Shown in pieces: positions 1-8,953 of a DNA stretch of 64,000 bases. A model generated the notes under the pieces. That model saw nothing but the letters and a program-made list of their open reading frames with translations. It ran no database searches and had not been told where the DNA came from. The DNA is from Candidatus Tectimicrobiota bacterium (GTDB lineage Bacteria > Tectomicrobia > Entotheonellia > Entotheonellales > Entotheonellaceae): the NCBI GenBank assembly GCA_026005175.1, contig BPKO01000006.1:62001-126000 (forward strand), in the 5' to 3' direction. Both the position numbers and the translations under genes were made by a program. The stretch's first letter is position 1. The number at the start of each line of letters is the position of its first letter.

Positions 1-854
1 GCGATCTCTGCCCCTGCCGCGCGCAGCAGATCGAGGTTGTCCGGGTAAGTGAAGTTAAAAGCCTCGTCGCGAGCCACAGCCAGGCGGGGGCGCGGGCCGG
101 TGGCCGACCGCTGAAGGCCAGGGAGAGGCGCCGGCGAGGCAGCCACCGGAGGGGCTGCCTGCGCACAGCGCAGCAACCCTTCTAGGTTCACGTAGCGGGC
201 CACGCACTCGGCGGCAGCGGCGATGAACGCCTGCCAGCGGCCGGGCTCGACAGTGGGAATGAGCCCCAGGTGGCGCTCCGGGATCTCCAGCGCCGGGTCA
301 CGGGGTAGCGAACCGAAAACCGGCAGGCCGGTGACCCTCTCGATGGCCGTCGCCACACCGCGACCGTGACTTTCGCCAGCTATCCGGTTGGCGATGAAGC
401 CGGCCAGGAGCAAGTCAGGGTCGAAGTGGCAGTAGCCCAGGGCAAGGGCCCCGGCGCTGCGCGCCATCTGGCCGGCGTCCAGCACCAAGACCACGGGGGC
501 CCCCAGCAACTTTGCCAGCTGCGCCGTGCTCCCCGTCTCGTCTGCATACTCAAGGCCGTCATAGAGCCCCATCATCCCTTCGATAACGGCCACGTCGGCG
601 TCGCTGGCAGCACGGGCGAAAAGGGCACGCAGGCGCTGCAGGGGCACCATCCAGGTGTCCAGGTTACGGCAGGGGCGGCCGGCGGCCAGGGTGTGGTAAG
701 TGGGATCGATGTAATCCGGCCCTGCCTTAAAGGGCTGGACGGTAAGGCCACGGCGCCGCAGGGCAGCGATGAGCCCGACCGTCACCGTGGTCTTGCCCAC
801 GCCGCTGTGGGCACCGGCAACGACCAGGCGCGGCATCGGTCGGCGCCGCGGCAT
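1..854 (-). CDS. cobB: Cobyrinic acid a,c-diamide synthase (CobB/CbiA), N-terminal part
   Basis: ATP-dependent amidation of the a and c acetamide side chains of cobyrinic acid, using glutamine, in cobalamin synthesis. The frame is open from the start codon to the window edge, so the C-terminal glutaminase-like domain is missing here. Near the N-terminus is a P-loop-like GAHSGVGKTTV, followed by FKAGPDYIDPTYH and EGMMGLYDG, typical of the dethiobiotin-synthetase-like ATPase domain of CobB/CbiA. Two in-frame ATGs are possible (854 and 836); the first lies only 2 nt after the cobO stop, so translation is probably coupled. The adjacent cobO supports a cob operon. No frameshift is seen. Family assignment is firm; whether it uses cobyrinate (CbiA) or hydrogenobyrinate (CobB) cannot be told. 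Confidence 0.9.
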   Translation of the reverse strand, partial: MPRRRPMPRLVVAGAHSGVGKTTVTVGLIAALRRRGLTVQPFKAGPDYIDPTYHTLAAGRPCRNLDTWMVPLQRLRALFARAASDADVAVIEGMMGLYDGLEYADETGSTAQLAKLLGAPVVLVLDAGQMARSAGALALGYCHFDPDLLLAGFIANRIAGESHGRGVATAIERVTGLPVFGSLPRDPALEIPERHLGLIPTVEPGRWQAFIAAAAECVARYVNLEGLLRCAQAAPPVAASPAPLPGLQRSATGPRPRLAVARDEAFNFTYPDNLDLLRAAGAEI

Positions 855-856
855 TT

Positions 857-1415
857 TTAAAACTCGATCCCTGGCTGCGCGCCAATGCCCTGGTCAAAGG
901 GATGCTTGACCTTACGCATCTCGGTGACCAGATCCGCAAACGCGAGAAGTTCGGGAGGCGCATCGCGCCCGGTGATGATCAGGTGGAGGGCAGGGGGCTT
1001 GTGGGCGCGCAGCCAGGCAATCACTTCGTTTGTGTCCAGCCAGCCGTATTTGAGCGGATAGGTGAACTCGTCGAGGAGGATCAAATCGTACGCCCCGCTA
1101 ACGATCTTTTCCTGGGCCACCTGCCAGGCATGCAGCGCTTTGGCTACCGTCTCGTCCATGTCCTTGGAGAGCCAGGTGAAGCCATCGCCCATCTTGTACC
1201 ACTCGAGGCCAATTCGGCGTGCGGCTTTGACTTCGCCCCAATTTCCAGCCTCGTGTTTGATGAACTGGAGAACGCACACCCGCAGGGCCGCGCCCCCAAG
1301 CCCGCAATAGCGTCCCCAGGGCAGCGGTGGTTTTCCCCTTGCCGTGACCGGTGTTGACCAGGATGAGACCCTTGCGTCCCCGTTGCGGGGTGCGGTCGTG
1401 CTGGATGTCCGTCAT
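857..1415 (-). CDS. cobO: Corrinoid adenosyltransferase CobO/BtuR (one frameshift)
   Basis: Transfers the adenosyl group of ATP to cob(I)alamin or cobyrinate diamide, giving the coenzyme form needed by mutases such as the one at 31895-33559. The N-terminal piece carries the glycine-rich [14 protein letters not shown] motif; the remainder reads [28 protein letters not shown] and [11 protein letters not shown], all CobA/CobO family blocks. The two pieces lie in different frames. One extra C in the run at about 1290 accounts for the break, because removing it gives [11 protein letters not shown]. The start at 1415 is chosen because GAGG lies 6 nt upstream; ATGs at 1427 and 1442 are less well placed. 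Roughly 185 residues is normal for the family. The stop is 2 nt before cobB. Confidence 0.88.
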
Positions 1416-1457
1416 ATGACACCTCATCCTTTCCCGCCGCACAGCACCGGATCAACG

Positions 1458-1480
1458 AAAAAGTAGCCTGTCCCCATTTT
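1458..1480. repeat. Solo REP-like half element
   Basis: AAAAAGTAGCCTGTCCCC followed by ATTTT. It shares the GCCTGTCCCC core and A/T-tract edges with the paired inverted copy at 9525-9577. It overlaps the last codon of the cysteine-synthase-like gene on the minus strand. Two related copies in one window suggest a dispersed REP-type family; no transposase is nearby. Confidence 0.5.
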
Positions 1481-2572
1481 ACTCGATGACTTCCCAGCGG
1501 CCGGCATGGGCCGCAAGCGCCGCGGCGCTGTAAGCATCGAGGGAATGATCGCGGGCCGGCACCTCAATTTCTTTTGCTTCCCCGCACAACGCGGTGGTGA
1601 AGTAGCGCTGCCCGGTGTCGCTAAGCACGGTGACGATGCGGGCCAGTTCGGGGTGCGCCTTGGCCAGCTTGAGGGCAGCAGCGACGTTGCAGCCCGAAGA
1701 AATGCCGCAGAAAAGCCCTTCTTCGCGCGCCAGCCGCTGCGCCATAGCCACCGCCTCGGCGGTGGTGGTGGTCACCACACCGTCGAGCAGGGCCAAGTCG
1801 AGGGTGCGGGGCACGAAGCCGTCGCCGATGCCCTCGATGCCGTGCGGGGCCCCCAGCCGCGGCGGCTGAGCAGCGGGCACTCTGCCGGCTCCACGGCGTA
1901 AATGCGCACCGCCGGGAGCTGCTCGCGCAGGTACCGGCCTACGCCGCTGAGCCAGCCGCCGGTGCCCTGGGAGGCGATGACGGCGTCCACACGGCCGCCC
2001 AGCTGCTCCCAGATCTCGGGGCCGCTGCTCAAGTAGTGGGCCTCGGGGTTGTCAGGATTGGTGAACTGTCCCGGCACCCAGTACTGCTCGGGGTTGGCGG
2101 CGCGGATCTCTTCCAGGCGCGCCAGGGCCAAGTCGACGTCGCTCTCGCCCCCCGGGGTGAAGACGAGCTCGGCCCCGTAAGCGCGCAGCAGCTTCTTGCG
2201 CTCCTCGCTCATGCCTTCGGGCATCACCACCACGCAGCGGTAGCCCTTCACCGCCGCCACAAAGGCGCACGCAATGCCGGCGTTCCCCGTGGAGCACTCG
2301 AGAATGGTCATGCCCGGCCGCAGCGCGCCGCGCTCTTCCGCCGTGCGAATCATGTGGGCATAAATGCGGTCCTTGAGGCTGCCGGTGGGCGAGTACCACT
2401 CGACTTTGGCAAACAGGGTGGCCTTCACCCCGGCGCTCACCCGGGAAAGCTGCACCAGGGGCGTGCAGCCAATGGCGTCGAGCAGGCTGCTGCAGGGGCG
2501 GCGCAGGGCATCCCAGGCGGGCGCTGGCATGGTCGCAAAGCTCCTCGTTAAGCTTCGCTGGGGGTCTGGCAT
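1479..2572 (-). CDS. PLP-dependent cysteine synthase / cystathionine beta-synthase family enzyme (one frameshift)
   Basis: A fold-type II PLP enzyme that would make cysteine (or a beta-substituted alanine) from O-acetyl- or O-phosphoserine and a sulfur donor. Visible motifs are IGCTPLVQL near the N-terminus, the lysine block SPTGSLKDRIYAHM that would bind PLP, the substrate loop ECSTGNAGIACAFVAA, the phosphate-binding region ASQGTGGWLSGVG, and C-terminal GISSGCNVAAALKLA. The frame changes near 1860, between AVEPAECPLLS and GIEGIGDGF. Total length of about 364 codons is slightly longer than CysK/CysM (300-320). The start at 2572 has GAGGAG 5-6 nt upstream; an alternative ATG at 2530 also has GAGGAG. 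The exact substrate is not inferable. The 3' end overlaps a REP-like sequence. Confidence 0.82.
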
Positions 2573-2650
2573 GGGGGCTCCTCGTGAGCCCCGGCCGGCG
2601 CTTCAGCCTAGCGCATCGGGCCTTGCCTGTCCAGAGGGGGCCACAGCCCG

Positions 2651-3133
2651 CTACGGCCCGCCGCCGCCGCGCACCCTGGGGAAGGTCCAGACCACCGCGT
2701 GCACGCGCTGTAGCTGCCAGCCGCCGCTACCCTGCCGCAGGTGCCAGCGCAGGCGCAGGCGCTGGATGTCGTCGCGACGCTCGACGTCGAAGTACGTCTC
2801 GACTGTCGCTTCCTGCGGCGCCGGCTGCGCAAAGTTGACGAGTGCGGCGCGCGCGGCAGCGGCAAGCAGGGCCCGCGCTTCGGGCTGCTGCACCGCCAGG
2901 AACAAGGGCTCCTCGACTTCCGGGGCGCGCTCTACCGCGCGCACCAGCATGGCGTCGGGGGTGAGCAGGCCATCGAGGGCCGCCGGGCTACCGGCCGGCA
3001 GCGCTGCCCAGAACGCTTCCAGCGTCTGGCGCACTGCCCGCGCTTCAGGCACGCGCTGGGGAAGCGGCCGCACGCAGGCAGCCAGTAGCAGCCCGGCCAG
3101 GGCGGTAAGGATGAAACGTCCGGCATGAGGCAT
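2651..3133 (-). CDS. Predicted lipoprotein, NTF2/SnoaL-like size, unknown function
   Basis: A 160-residue protein with a short hydrophobic signal ending in LAGLLLAAC, a lipobox, so the mature N-terminal cysteine would be lipidated and the protein held in a membrane. The remainder (ARAVRQTLEAFWAALPAGSP, LLTPDAMLVRAVERAPEV, QEATVETYFDVERRDDIQRL) resembles lumenal proteins that measure an 'events per residue' alpha/beta barrel such as NTF2-like folds, but this is only inference. The start at 3133 is set by AGGAGG 7 nt upstream; the ATG at 3139 sits too close to it. It lies downstream of an LLM oxidoreductase on the same strand, separated by a possible terminator, so it probably has its own transcript. 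I do not recognise a named family. Confidence 0.6.
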   Translation of the reverse strand: MPHAGRFILTALAGLLLAACVRPLPQRVPEARAVRQTLEAFWAALPAGSPAALDGLLTPDAMLVRAVERAPEVEEPLFLAVQQPEARALLAAAARAALVNFAQPAPQEATVETYFDVERRDDIQRLRLRWHLRQGSGGWQLQRVHAVVWTFPRVRGGGGP

Positions 3134-3211
3134 CGCCATTCCTCCTGAAGGGAAAGGGAGTGCTGACACGTCTTGACAGGAGAACGCGCCGGCAAGGGGG
3201 AAAATTGCGGG

Positions 3212-3239
3212 AAAAACGCTTGCCGCCGGGGGCGCGGCA
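3212..3239 (-). terminator. Possible intrinsic terminator after LLM gene
   Basis: On the minus strand TGCCGC and GCGGCA form a 6-bp stem with a 7-nt loop, followed after 4 nt by five T. It begins just downstream of the stop codon at 3243. The stem is short, so confidence is moderate. Confidence 0.45.
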
Positions 3240-3242
3240 GGG

Positions 3243-4190
3243 TCAGGCCTGCAGGCGGGGGAGGATCTCCCGCGCGATGAGCTCCACCTGCCCTGGCTCG
3301 TAGCGGTAAGGGATGAAGACGAGGCGCTTGACGCCGGCGGCGATATGCGCTTGTAGCTGCGCCGCGCACTCTTCCACGGTGCCGTAAATGGCGCTGTCTC
3401 GCGTTGACTCACTCCACGCCGCCACGTCCCACTCGTGCTGCAGCCACGCCATGAGCGGCGCCTCCACCGCCGCCCGCGAGCGGCCCACGCAGATGGCCAG
3501 CTGGTTGCCGTTGTCGAGGATCTCGGGGTCCTTGCCCGCCTCGCGAGCAAACTGCTGCACCCGCGCCCAGCTGCGGGCAAAGGCATCCGGGGTGTAGAAG
3601 TAAGTCAGCCAGCCGTCGCCGAGCACTGCCGCCCGGCGCAGCGCCGCTTCCACGTAGCCGCCGATGAGGATGGGGGGCCGCGGCCGCTGCACCGGCTTGG
3701 GGAACTGCACGGCGCTGCGCAGCCGGTGCGGGGGGTAATCCCCTTCCACCACGTCCTCTTGCCACAGGCGGGTCAGGATTTCGAGGTTCTGCTCTAGCAG
3801 GCGGCCGCGGCGGCGGAAGGGCACGCCCACCGCCTCGAACTCGCGCGCGTACCACCCCACCGCCACGCCCAGGATGAGGCGGCCGCCGGAGAGCTGGTCG
3901 AGGCTGGCCAGCTGCTTGGCCAGCACCACCGGATTGCGCAGCGGCAGCACCAGCACCCCGGTGCCCAGCCGGATGCGGCGGGTGCGCGCTGCCACCGCCG
4001 CCAGCAGGGTGAGGGCTTCGAGGATGGGAAAATGAGGGTCGACGCCGAGCAGGATGTGGTCCCACACCCACAGCGACTCGTAGCCCAGCGCCTCGGCTCG
4101 CTCGGCGTAGCGCAGCAGGCCCTCGGGGTCGGGCAGGGCAGGGTAGGCGGTGAAGTTGGGCATGGCCAGGCCAAAGCGCACGGCACCCAT
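3243..4190 (-). CDS. LLM-class F420/flavin-dependent oxidoreductase
   Basis: A 315-residue luciferase-like TIM-barrel enzyme that would pass hydride between F420H2 or FMNH2 and an unknown substrate. Motifs include the N-terminal strand VRFGLAMPNF, LGYESLWVWDHIL, the RIRLGTGVLVLPLRNPVVLAKQ block typical of the TIGR03619-type subfamily, SGGRLILGVAVGWYAREFEAVG, and PPILIGGYVEAALRRAA. C-terminal GTVEECAAQLQAHIAAGVKRL is the usual helix-strand ending. The frame is intact and length is normal. It follows the CoA-transferase subunit genes by 11 nt on the same strand, which suggests the same operon and a role in acyl-CoA or aromatic-acid turnover; that link is inference. Cofactor choice (F420 versus FMN) cannot be read from sequence alone. 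Confidence 0.85.
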   Translation of the reverse strand: MGAVRFGLAMPNFTAYPALPDPEGLLRYAERAEALGYESLWVWDHILLGVDPHFPILEALTLLAAVAARTRRIRLGTGVLVLPLRNPVVLAKQLASLDQLSGGRLILGVAVGWYAREFEAVGVPFRRRGRLLEQNLEILTRLWQEDVVEGDYPPHRLRSAVQFPKPVQRPRPPILIGGYVEAALRRAAVLGDGWLTYFYTPDAFARSWARVQQFAREAGKDPEILDNGNQLAICVGRSRAAVEAPLMAWLQHEWDVAAWSESTRDSAIYGTVEECAAQLQAHIAAGVKRLVFIPYRYEPGQVELIAREILPRLQA

Positions 4191-4201
4191 GGCGGGTCTC
4201 C

Positions 4202-4967
4202 TTATGCCGTGTAGAGGCGCTCGGGGTCGAGGTGGCGCAGGGCGGCCAGCTCCTGCGGCCGCGGCGGCTCGGTAACCGCCACCTCGGGGGCAAAGAGGAG
4301 CTCGAAGCCTGTCTGCGCCTGCACCTGCTGGCGCGTCACCCCAGGATGGAGGGCTTCCACTTGCATGCGGCCCGTTTCGGGGTCAAAGCCCAAGATGGCC
4401 AGGTCAGTCACCACCCGGTACGTCCCTCCCGGGGGCAGGGCCGGCTTCCTGGCGGCTGTTGCCGCCGCGTAGGCGGCCGGGACTGGTGATACAGTCGACG
4501 TGGGGCACGAAGCGCCGCTTTTCGTGCCGCATGGCAACGATCACCTGCGCCAGGCTGGCGATGTCGTTGCCGCCGCCACTGCCCGGCAGGCGCACCGTGG
4601 GCCGCTCTGCCGGCCCGAGCCAGGAGCTGTTGAGGTTGCCGTACTGGTCGATCTGCGCCCCGCCCATGAACCCCACGTCGACAAAGCCCCGCTGCAAGAG
4701 CAAAAGCACATCGGTGATGCTCAGCAGCATGCTGGCGCGGCGCGTGCAGCGCTGCTCGTTGGTGCTCGGCGGCAGCTGCCCGGGGACGATGGTGGGGGCG
4801 ATGACCCCACCCTCAAACAGGATGGTGAGGCCAGGGGCGTGCAGGCGTTGCGCCAGGCTGGCCGCCAGCAAAGGGATGCCCACGCCGGCAAAAACCACCT
4901 GCCCGTCGGCCAGCAGGCGCGCGCTCATCACGCAGAGCAGTTCGGCTGCTGTGTACTTCTCAGTCAT
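4202..4967 (-). CDS. CoA-transferase family I, subunit B (GctB-like; one frameshift)
   Basis: Small/beta subunit of a heteromeric CoA-transferase that moves CoA between carboxylic acids. The N-terminal part reads YTAAELLCVMSARLLADGQ, VFAGVGIPLLAASLAQR, LFEGGVIAPTIVPGQLPPS, MLLSITDVLLLLQRGFVDVG, and FMGGAQIDQYGNLNSS, all typical of the GctB/glutaconate branch. After a frame change near 4460 it resumes with GTYRVVTDLAILGFDPETGRM and LHPGVTRQQVQAQTGFEL. The ATG at 4967 overlaps the stop of subunit A by 8 nt, indicating translational coupling. The usual glutamate nucleophile of family I enzymes lies in this subunit; the LFEGG glutamate is a candidate. Substrate unknown. The LLM gene follows directly. 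Confidence 0.85.
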
Positions 4968-5941
4968 CGTAAATGCTCCGGCCTCGGCGGGTGGCGTCGA
5001 GCAGCGCTTCCAGGCCGACGCGCTCCAGGTAGTCGAGCCAGGAAGCGGGCTGGTAGTAAAACGTCTCGAGGTAGGCCTGCACTCCGGCGTGCGGGTCCTC
5101 GCGCGTGCGCGCCGCGTAGGCGTCCAGGTGGGGGTAGAGCGGCTCGTACTGGCCGTAGCACTCGTGGGGGACGCAGCCATAGGGCACCTCGACCACCGCG
5201 TCGACGACGAAAAACGGGATCTTGGTGTGATCCGGGGCGCGGCGGATCTGGTCGCTCGAGACAAGGCGCTCGGTGGTAAGAATGACGCGGTGGGCGGCCA
5301 TGGCGATGTCCTGGTCCATGAAGGGCAGGCCGTCGATTTGCGCGTTGCCGTAAGGGTCGCAGCGCTGCACGTGGATGAGGGCCACGTCGGGGTGCAGGGC
5401 AGGCACCAGCAGCAGCAGCTCGCCGGTGAAAGGGCAGCGCAGCTGGGGCAGCTGTGGCAGGCGGGCGAGCAAGTCCGAGCCCTGCATGGAGCGCAGGGGG
5501 AGAAAGGGCACGCCCATGGCTGCGGCACGGTAGCGCAGCCCCAGGGCCAGGTGGCTCCACTCCTCAAAGTGCGCCCGTCCCGCTTCCACATACTGGCGCA
5601 TGACGCGCGACACGCCCCAGACGATGCCCTGGCTAAACCAGCTGGTAATCACGTGGCGGCTCACCCCGGCCGCCAGCAGCAAGTCGCCTTCGGTAGAGAC
5701 GATGCTGCGCGAGATGACCAGGTCCCGCTTGCGGGCGCGGATCAAGGGCCCAGAGCATGGCCATGGGGGTACGCGAGGCGGTACAGCCCCCCAGCGCCAC
5801 GTGGTCGCCGTCGCGCACCAGGGCGGCAGCTTCCTCCAGGCCCATCACTTTTTCGCGCTGGCGGCGGTCGCGGGCCTGGGTGCGCTGGCGCAGCTCCAGG
5901 TAAGAAAGGACGTGCGGCTGCTCTTGGGGAAAAAACGCCAC
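4960..5941 (-). CDS. CoA-transferase family I, subunit A (GctA-like; one frameshift)
   Basis: Large subunit partner of the gene at 4202-4967. The first part reads REKVMGLEEAAALVRDGDHVALGG and CTASRTPMAMLWAL, then after one surplus T near 5747 continues as IRARKRDLVISRSIVSTEGDLL. Later blocks include VSRVMRQYVEAGRAHFEEWSH, LHPDVALIHVQRCDPYGNAQI, and VVDAVVEVPYGCVPHECYGQY, all of the glutaconate/acyl CoA-transferase A family. The start is taken as GTG at 5941 because AGAGGAAG lies 7 nt upstream; ATG at 5845 would remove about 30 residues and the longer reading to 5998 has no ribosome site. A possible -10 (TATACT, minus strand, 5989-5994) lies upstream without a good -35. Length about 327 codons is normal. 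Confidence 0.85.
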
Positions 5942-6091
5942 GGCGATCTTCCTCTGCGGGCGCCCAGGGCCTCGGCGCCGGTGCAGGGAGTATAGCACGC
6001 CGGCCGGCGCGGCGAAAGCGCGGCGGCGACTGCGCCTGCCCCTGGAGCTCGATATGCCTTCGCAATTTCAATGTGGTTTTATTTTTGTTTA

Positions 6092-6111
6092 AACGAAAAA
6101 ATTTTTTCGTT
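6092..6111. promoter_or_regulatory. 20-bp perfect palindrome, candidate operator
   Basis: AACGAAAAAATTTTTTCGTT is perfectly self-complementary and its right end overlaps the -35 box at 6110. A dimeric repressor bound here would block the promoter. It lies in a strongly A/T-rich patch within an otherwise GC-rich genome. An 8-bp palindrome GTTTAAAC (6087-6094) abuts it. No cognate regulator gene is adjacent. Confidence 0.5.
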
Positions 6112-6138
6112 GACCTCAGGAATGACTTTGTGTATTAT
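6110..6138 (+). promoter_or_regulatory. Sigma-70-type promoter for the surface-protein gene
   Basis: TTGACC (6110-6115), 17-nt spacer, TATTAT (6133-6138): one mismatch in each hexamer with ideal spacing. Transcription would start near 6145, leaving a leader of about 190 nt before the ATG at 6334. In the leader I see short hairpins (GCGC/GCGC around 6159-6172) but no known riboswitch. Confidence 0.65.
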
Positions 6139-6333
6139 ACGGGCCACTCAGACATCGAAGCGCAGTAAGGCGCTCATATATCACGAAGTATACCAAGCTT
6201 GTCCGGCAATACGAAGCTTTGTAAGGAGTAGAAGGCGAGTTCGTTACGTCGCAACGGAGACGGTGGGCGAGGCAGACAGGCCGGACGAGCAGCACGACGT
6301 GTAAGGGGTGTGTGTAGTAAGGGAGGTACGAGC

Positions 6334-8557
6334 GATGAGACGGCATGGGTGGTATTTGGGATTGATCGGTCTGCTGGCGATCGGCCTTTTGGGGGTACCG
6401 ATGGGTCAGGCAGCGGTGATCGAAGTGAGCCAGGCGACCCAGCTCACCGACAGTCCTCGCCACGACCGCAATCCCAGTCTGCTCAAAGCGTCAGATGGCA
6501 CGTGGTGGCTCTTTTTTGCCCGCGGCGAAACGGTCCCGGCGCCTGCCAATCCCGACGCCGATAAATATGACATCTGTTGGCTGAAGTCTACGGACAACGG
6601 GAACACCTGGACGGATGACACCGACGCCAATTGCCTGGAGGTTCCCGACGCGCAGGGCATCGGGGGCTTCTCGCCAGCAGCCGTCGAAGTGGCGCCCGGG
6701 ACCCTCTGGCTTTTCTACAATTCAGGGGACAATTACTACTTCGAATCAACGGACAACGGTGCCACTTGGACGGGGCCCATCGCACTGCCTGCAGATCCCG
6801 AAAGTGCGCCCGTCAATAACCACCTGGACGTGCTGAAAGCCTCGGATGGCAAGATCTGGATCTTCTACTGGAGCGGATCGGTCGTACGCGCCCGGTTCTA
6901 CGATGGTACTTCGTGGTCGGCATCCCAGCAGATCAGTGACCCCAGCCTGGCCTGGATTTGTGTACCCAAGGCCCTGGAAGAGGCCGGCGTTCTCTATGTT
7001 GTTTATTGTGCCAACAACGGCATGTGGCTGGCCCGCTCCACCGACGGAGGCACTACCTGGACGAATACCTTCATCATTGCTCGGGGAGCCCCGGCGGACA
7101 TGGACTTTGATGGGGCTCTGATCCACTATGGAGGCGCCTGGTATTTCTTCTGGGCGCCGTACAACTCGAGCACGGATCACCAGTGGCTCGAGGTCATCTC
7201 CTCCACGGACTTGAGCAGCTGGACGCCGCCGCGGCGGGTAACGGCCGGCGAATATAGCAGCACCACCTGGTGGGACTTCTGGCCAGAGGTGACCACCGGC
7301 GCCAGCCTGGTGCTGTTCTACGCCTCGATGAAAGATGGTTCCGCGCGTGGAGATGTGAATATTTGGGCGTACCACCCCATCGACTGGGACCTCAGCCACG
7401 ATCACTTCGAAGCCATCCAGCCGGCAGTCGATGCAGCGAGCCCGGGAGACACCATCAAGGTTGGACCGGGAACGTATTATGAAAACGTAAGGATTGATAA
7501 AGACCACCTGACGCTACTTTCCAAAGAAGGCCGCGATACCACTTTCATCGTGGGCAGTGCCGATGGTCCCGGCCATGGGACAATCTTTCTGACCAACAAT
7601 ACTTCTGGCGTGCAAATTGGGGACCGGAACCATGGGTTTACCATCGTCGGCTTCGACTTTCCGAATCCAGGGCTCGAAAAGGCAGCTATTTACTTCCAAG
7701 GGCCACACAGCGATACGGTGATTCGCGGCAATGAAATTCAGGCCCAAGGGGAAGCTGGACTGCTCACCGAATTTAACGCCGCAACCACGGGCTTTCTTGT
7801 CGAGCAAAACATCTTTTCAGGGAAGACCTTTGTCGGTGATGAACCCGGAGGCTGCGGTTTTAGTCAGCAGTTCACCGAACCTAACGTGCCGCGGCAACTG
7901 GTGGTCCTTGGACAAGGAGCCAATGCCGCAAACATGACGTTTAAGGAAAACGAGATCACCGGTATTGCCGGCGGCAGCAAGCCAGGGTGCAACAACGATG
8001 AGCAGGGAAATACGCTTGTGACTATTGACGCTGCGGGATCGGTCGGTGAGCGATAACCTGTTTGCCGGGACCTCGACTCGCTTCGCTGCCAGCCTGCGCG
8101 TGCGACGGTCCAATACAATTGTGACGAGGAATACCTTTGCCAGCACGCCCATTGGCCTCCTAGTCGGTGACGCCACGGAGCCAGGTGTACTGCAACAACA
8201 TCACGAACCACCCGCTGGCCGGGTTGGCGTTTATCGGAAGCGGTACGCTGAACGCCGAAAACAACTGGTTGGGGCGATGCCTCTGGACCGTTCCATCCCA
8301 CCCTCAACCCCGGCGGTAGTGGCGATCCGGTCAGCGACAACGTCGACTTTGATCCCTGGCTGACCTCCCCGGCCCCTCCCGCGCCGACCTCGACGGCGAC
8401 TGCAACGCCGATTTCGACGATTTCCTGATTTTCCTCGCTGCGTTCGGAAAGCAGGAAAGGGGATCCGGGCTTCAATCCCGATGCCGACTACGACCACGAC
8501 GGGAAGATCACCTTCGTGGACTACCAGATCTGGTACGGGTTCTTCCTCGGAACCTAA
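6334..8557 (+). CDS. Secreted BNR/Asp-box and beta-helix protein with C-terminal dockerin-like module (several frameshifts)
   Basis: Starts at 6334, set by GGGAGG 8 nt upstream; a Sec signal ends near GQAA. Residues about 80-250 carry three Asp-box (BNR) motifs, STDNGNTWT, STDNGATWT and STDGGTTWT, typical of sialidase-type beta-propellers. From about residue 360 the protein becomes a right-handed beta-helix (AIQPAVDAASPGDTIKVGPG, then repeated small-residue turns), ending with ENNWWGDASGP, a classic parallel beta-helix block. After frame changes near 8035, 8185, 8265 and 8380 the end reads DLDGDCNADFDDFLIFLAAFG and DADYDHDGKITFVDYQIW: two EF-hand-type calcium loops arranged as in dockerin type I. 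A carbohydrate-binding or glycan-cleaving role is inferred; sialidase catalytic residues were not verified. The frameshifts may be consensus errors. Codon use and GC are lower than in the neighbours. Confidence 0.75.
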
Positions 8558-8567
8558 ATGGCCATCA

Positions 8568-8635
8568 GGGGGTGGGCCTTTGCTCACCCCCTTCTTGCAG
8601 CACAAAGGGCCTGCGGGTGTACGCCCGCAGGGCCC
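8568..8635 (+). terminator. Tandem hairpins after the dockerin-protein gene
   Basis: First hairpin: GGGGGTG (8568-8574) pairs with CACCCCC (8585-8591), starting 11 nt after the stop. Second: GGGCCTGCGGG (8607-8617) pairs with CCCGCAGGGCCC (8624-8635) with one bulge. Neither has a strong T tract, so these may be terminators or 3'-end stabilisers. Confidence 0.5.
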
Positions 8636-8793
8636 CGAAAAGGACGGCCAGGGCACTTGCTACTGCCTGCCGCAGGACATGCGAACGGCAAAATAACCGT
8701 CACTGTCTCACGGTTGAGGCAGGCATCCGACATTCGTAACGCTTCGTATGTATACAGGAAAAACTGCATTTCACCCTTCTCCTGTCTCTTCTG

Positions 8794-8811
8794 GTTCTCA
8801 AATCTGAGAAC
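8794..8811. promoter_or_regulatory. Inverted repeat, possible operator
   Basis: GTTCTCA and TGAGAAC separated by AATC form an 18-bp dyad in the A/T- and C/T-rich gap before the cohesin-like gene. The gap 8558-8953 otherwise holds the hairpins at 8568-8635 and no gene. A possible -10 (TACAAT, 8864-8869) lacks a clear -35. Confidence 0.35.
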
Positions 8812-8953
8812 ACCCTTGTCTTTTTCTTCGGCCCTCTAAACCCCTTTCATATCATTTTTCCCATACAATCCTCGTGCCAAAAGCCAATGGCATGCCTTTT
8901 GCTGAATTTTTCATACAGACACAGTGGTTGCCGTAAGTATAGGAGGATCTGTC

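Noticed and set aside
4459-6168. A 569-codon plus-strand open frame
   Set aside because: It covers the two CoA-transferase subunits in antisense and lacks a ribosome site or family motif.
6140-6333. Cyclic-di-GMP or other known riboswitch in the leader
   Set aside because: Short hairpins are present but the conserved cores of known classes were not found by eye.
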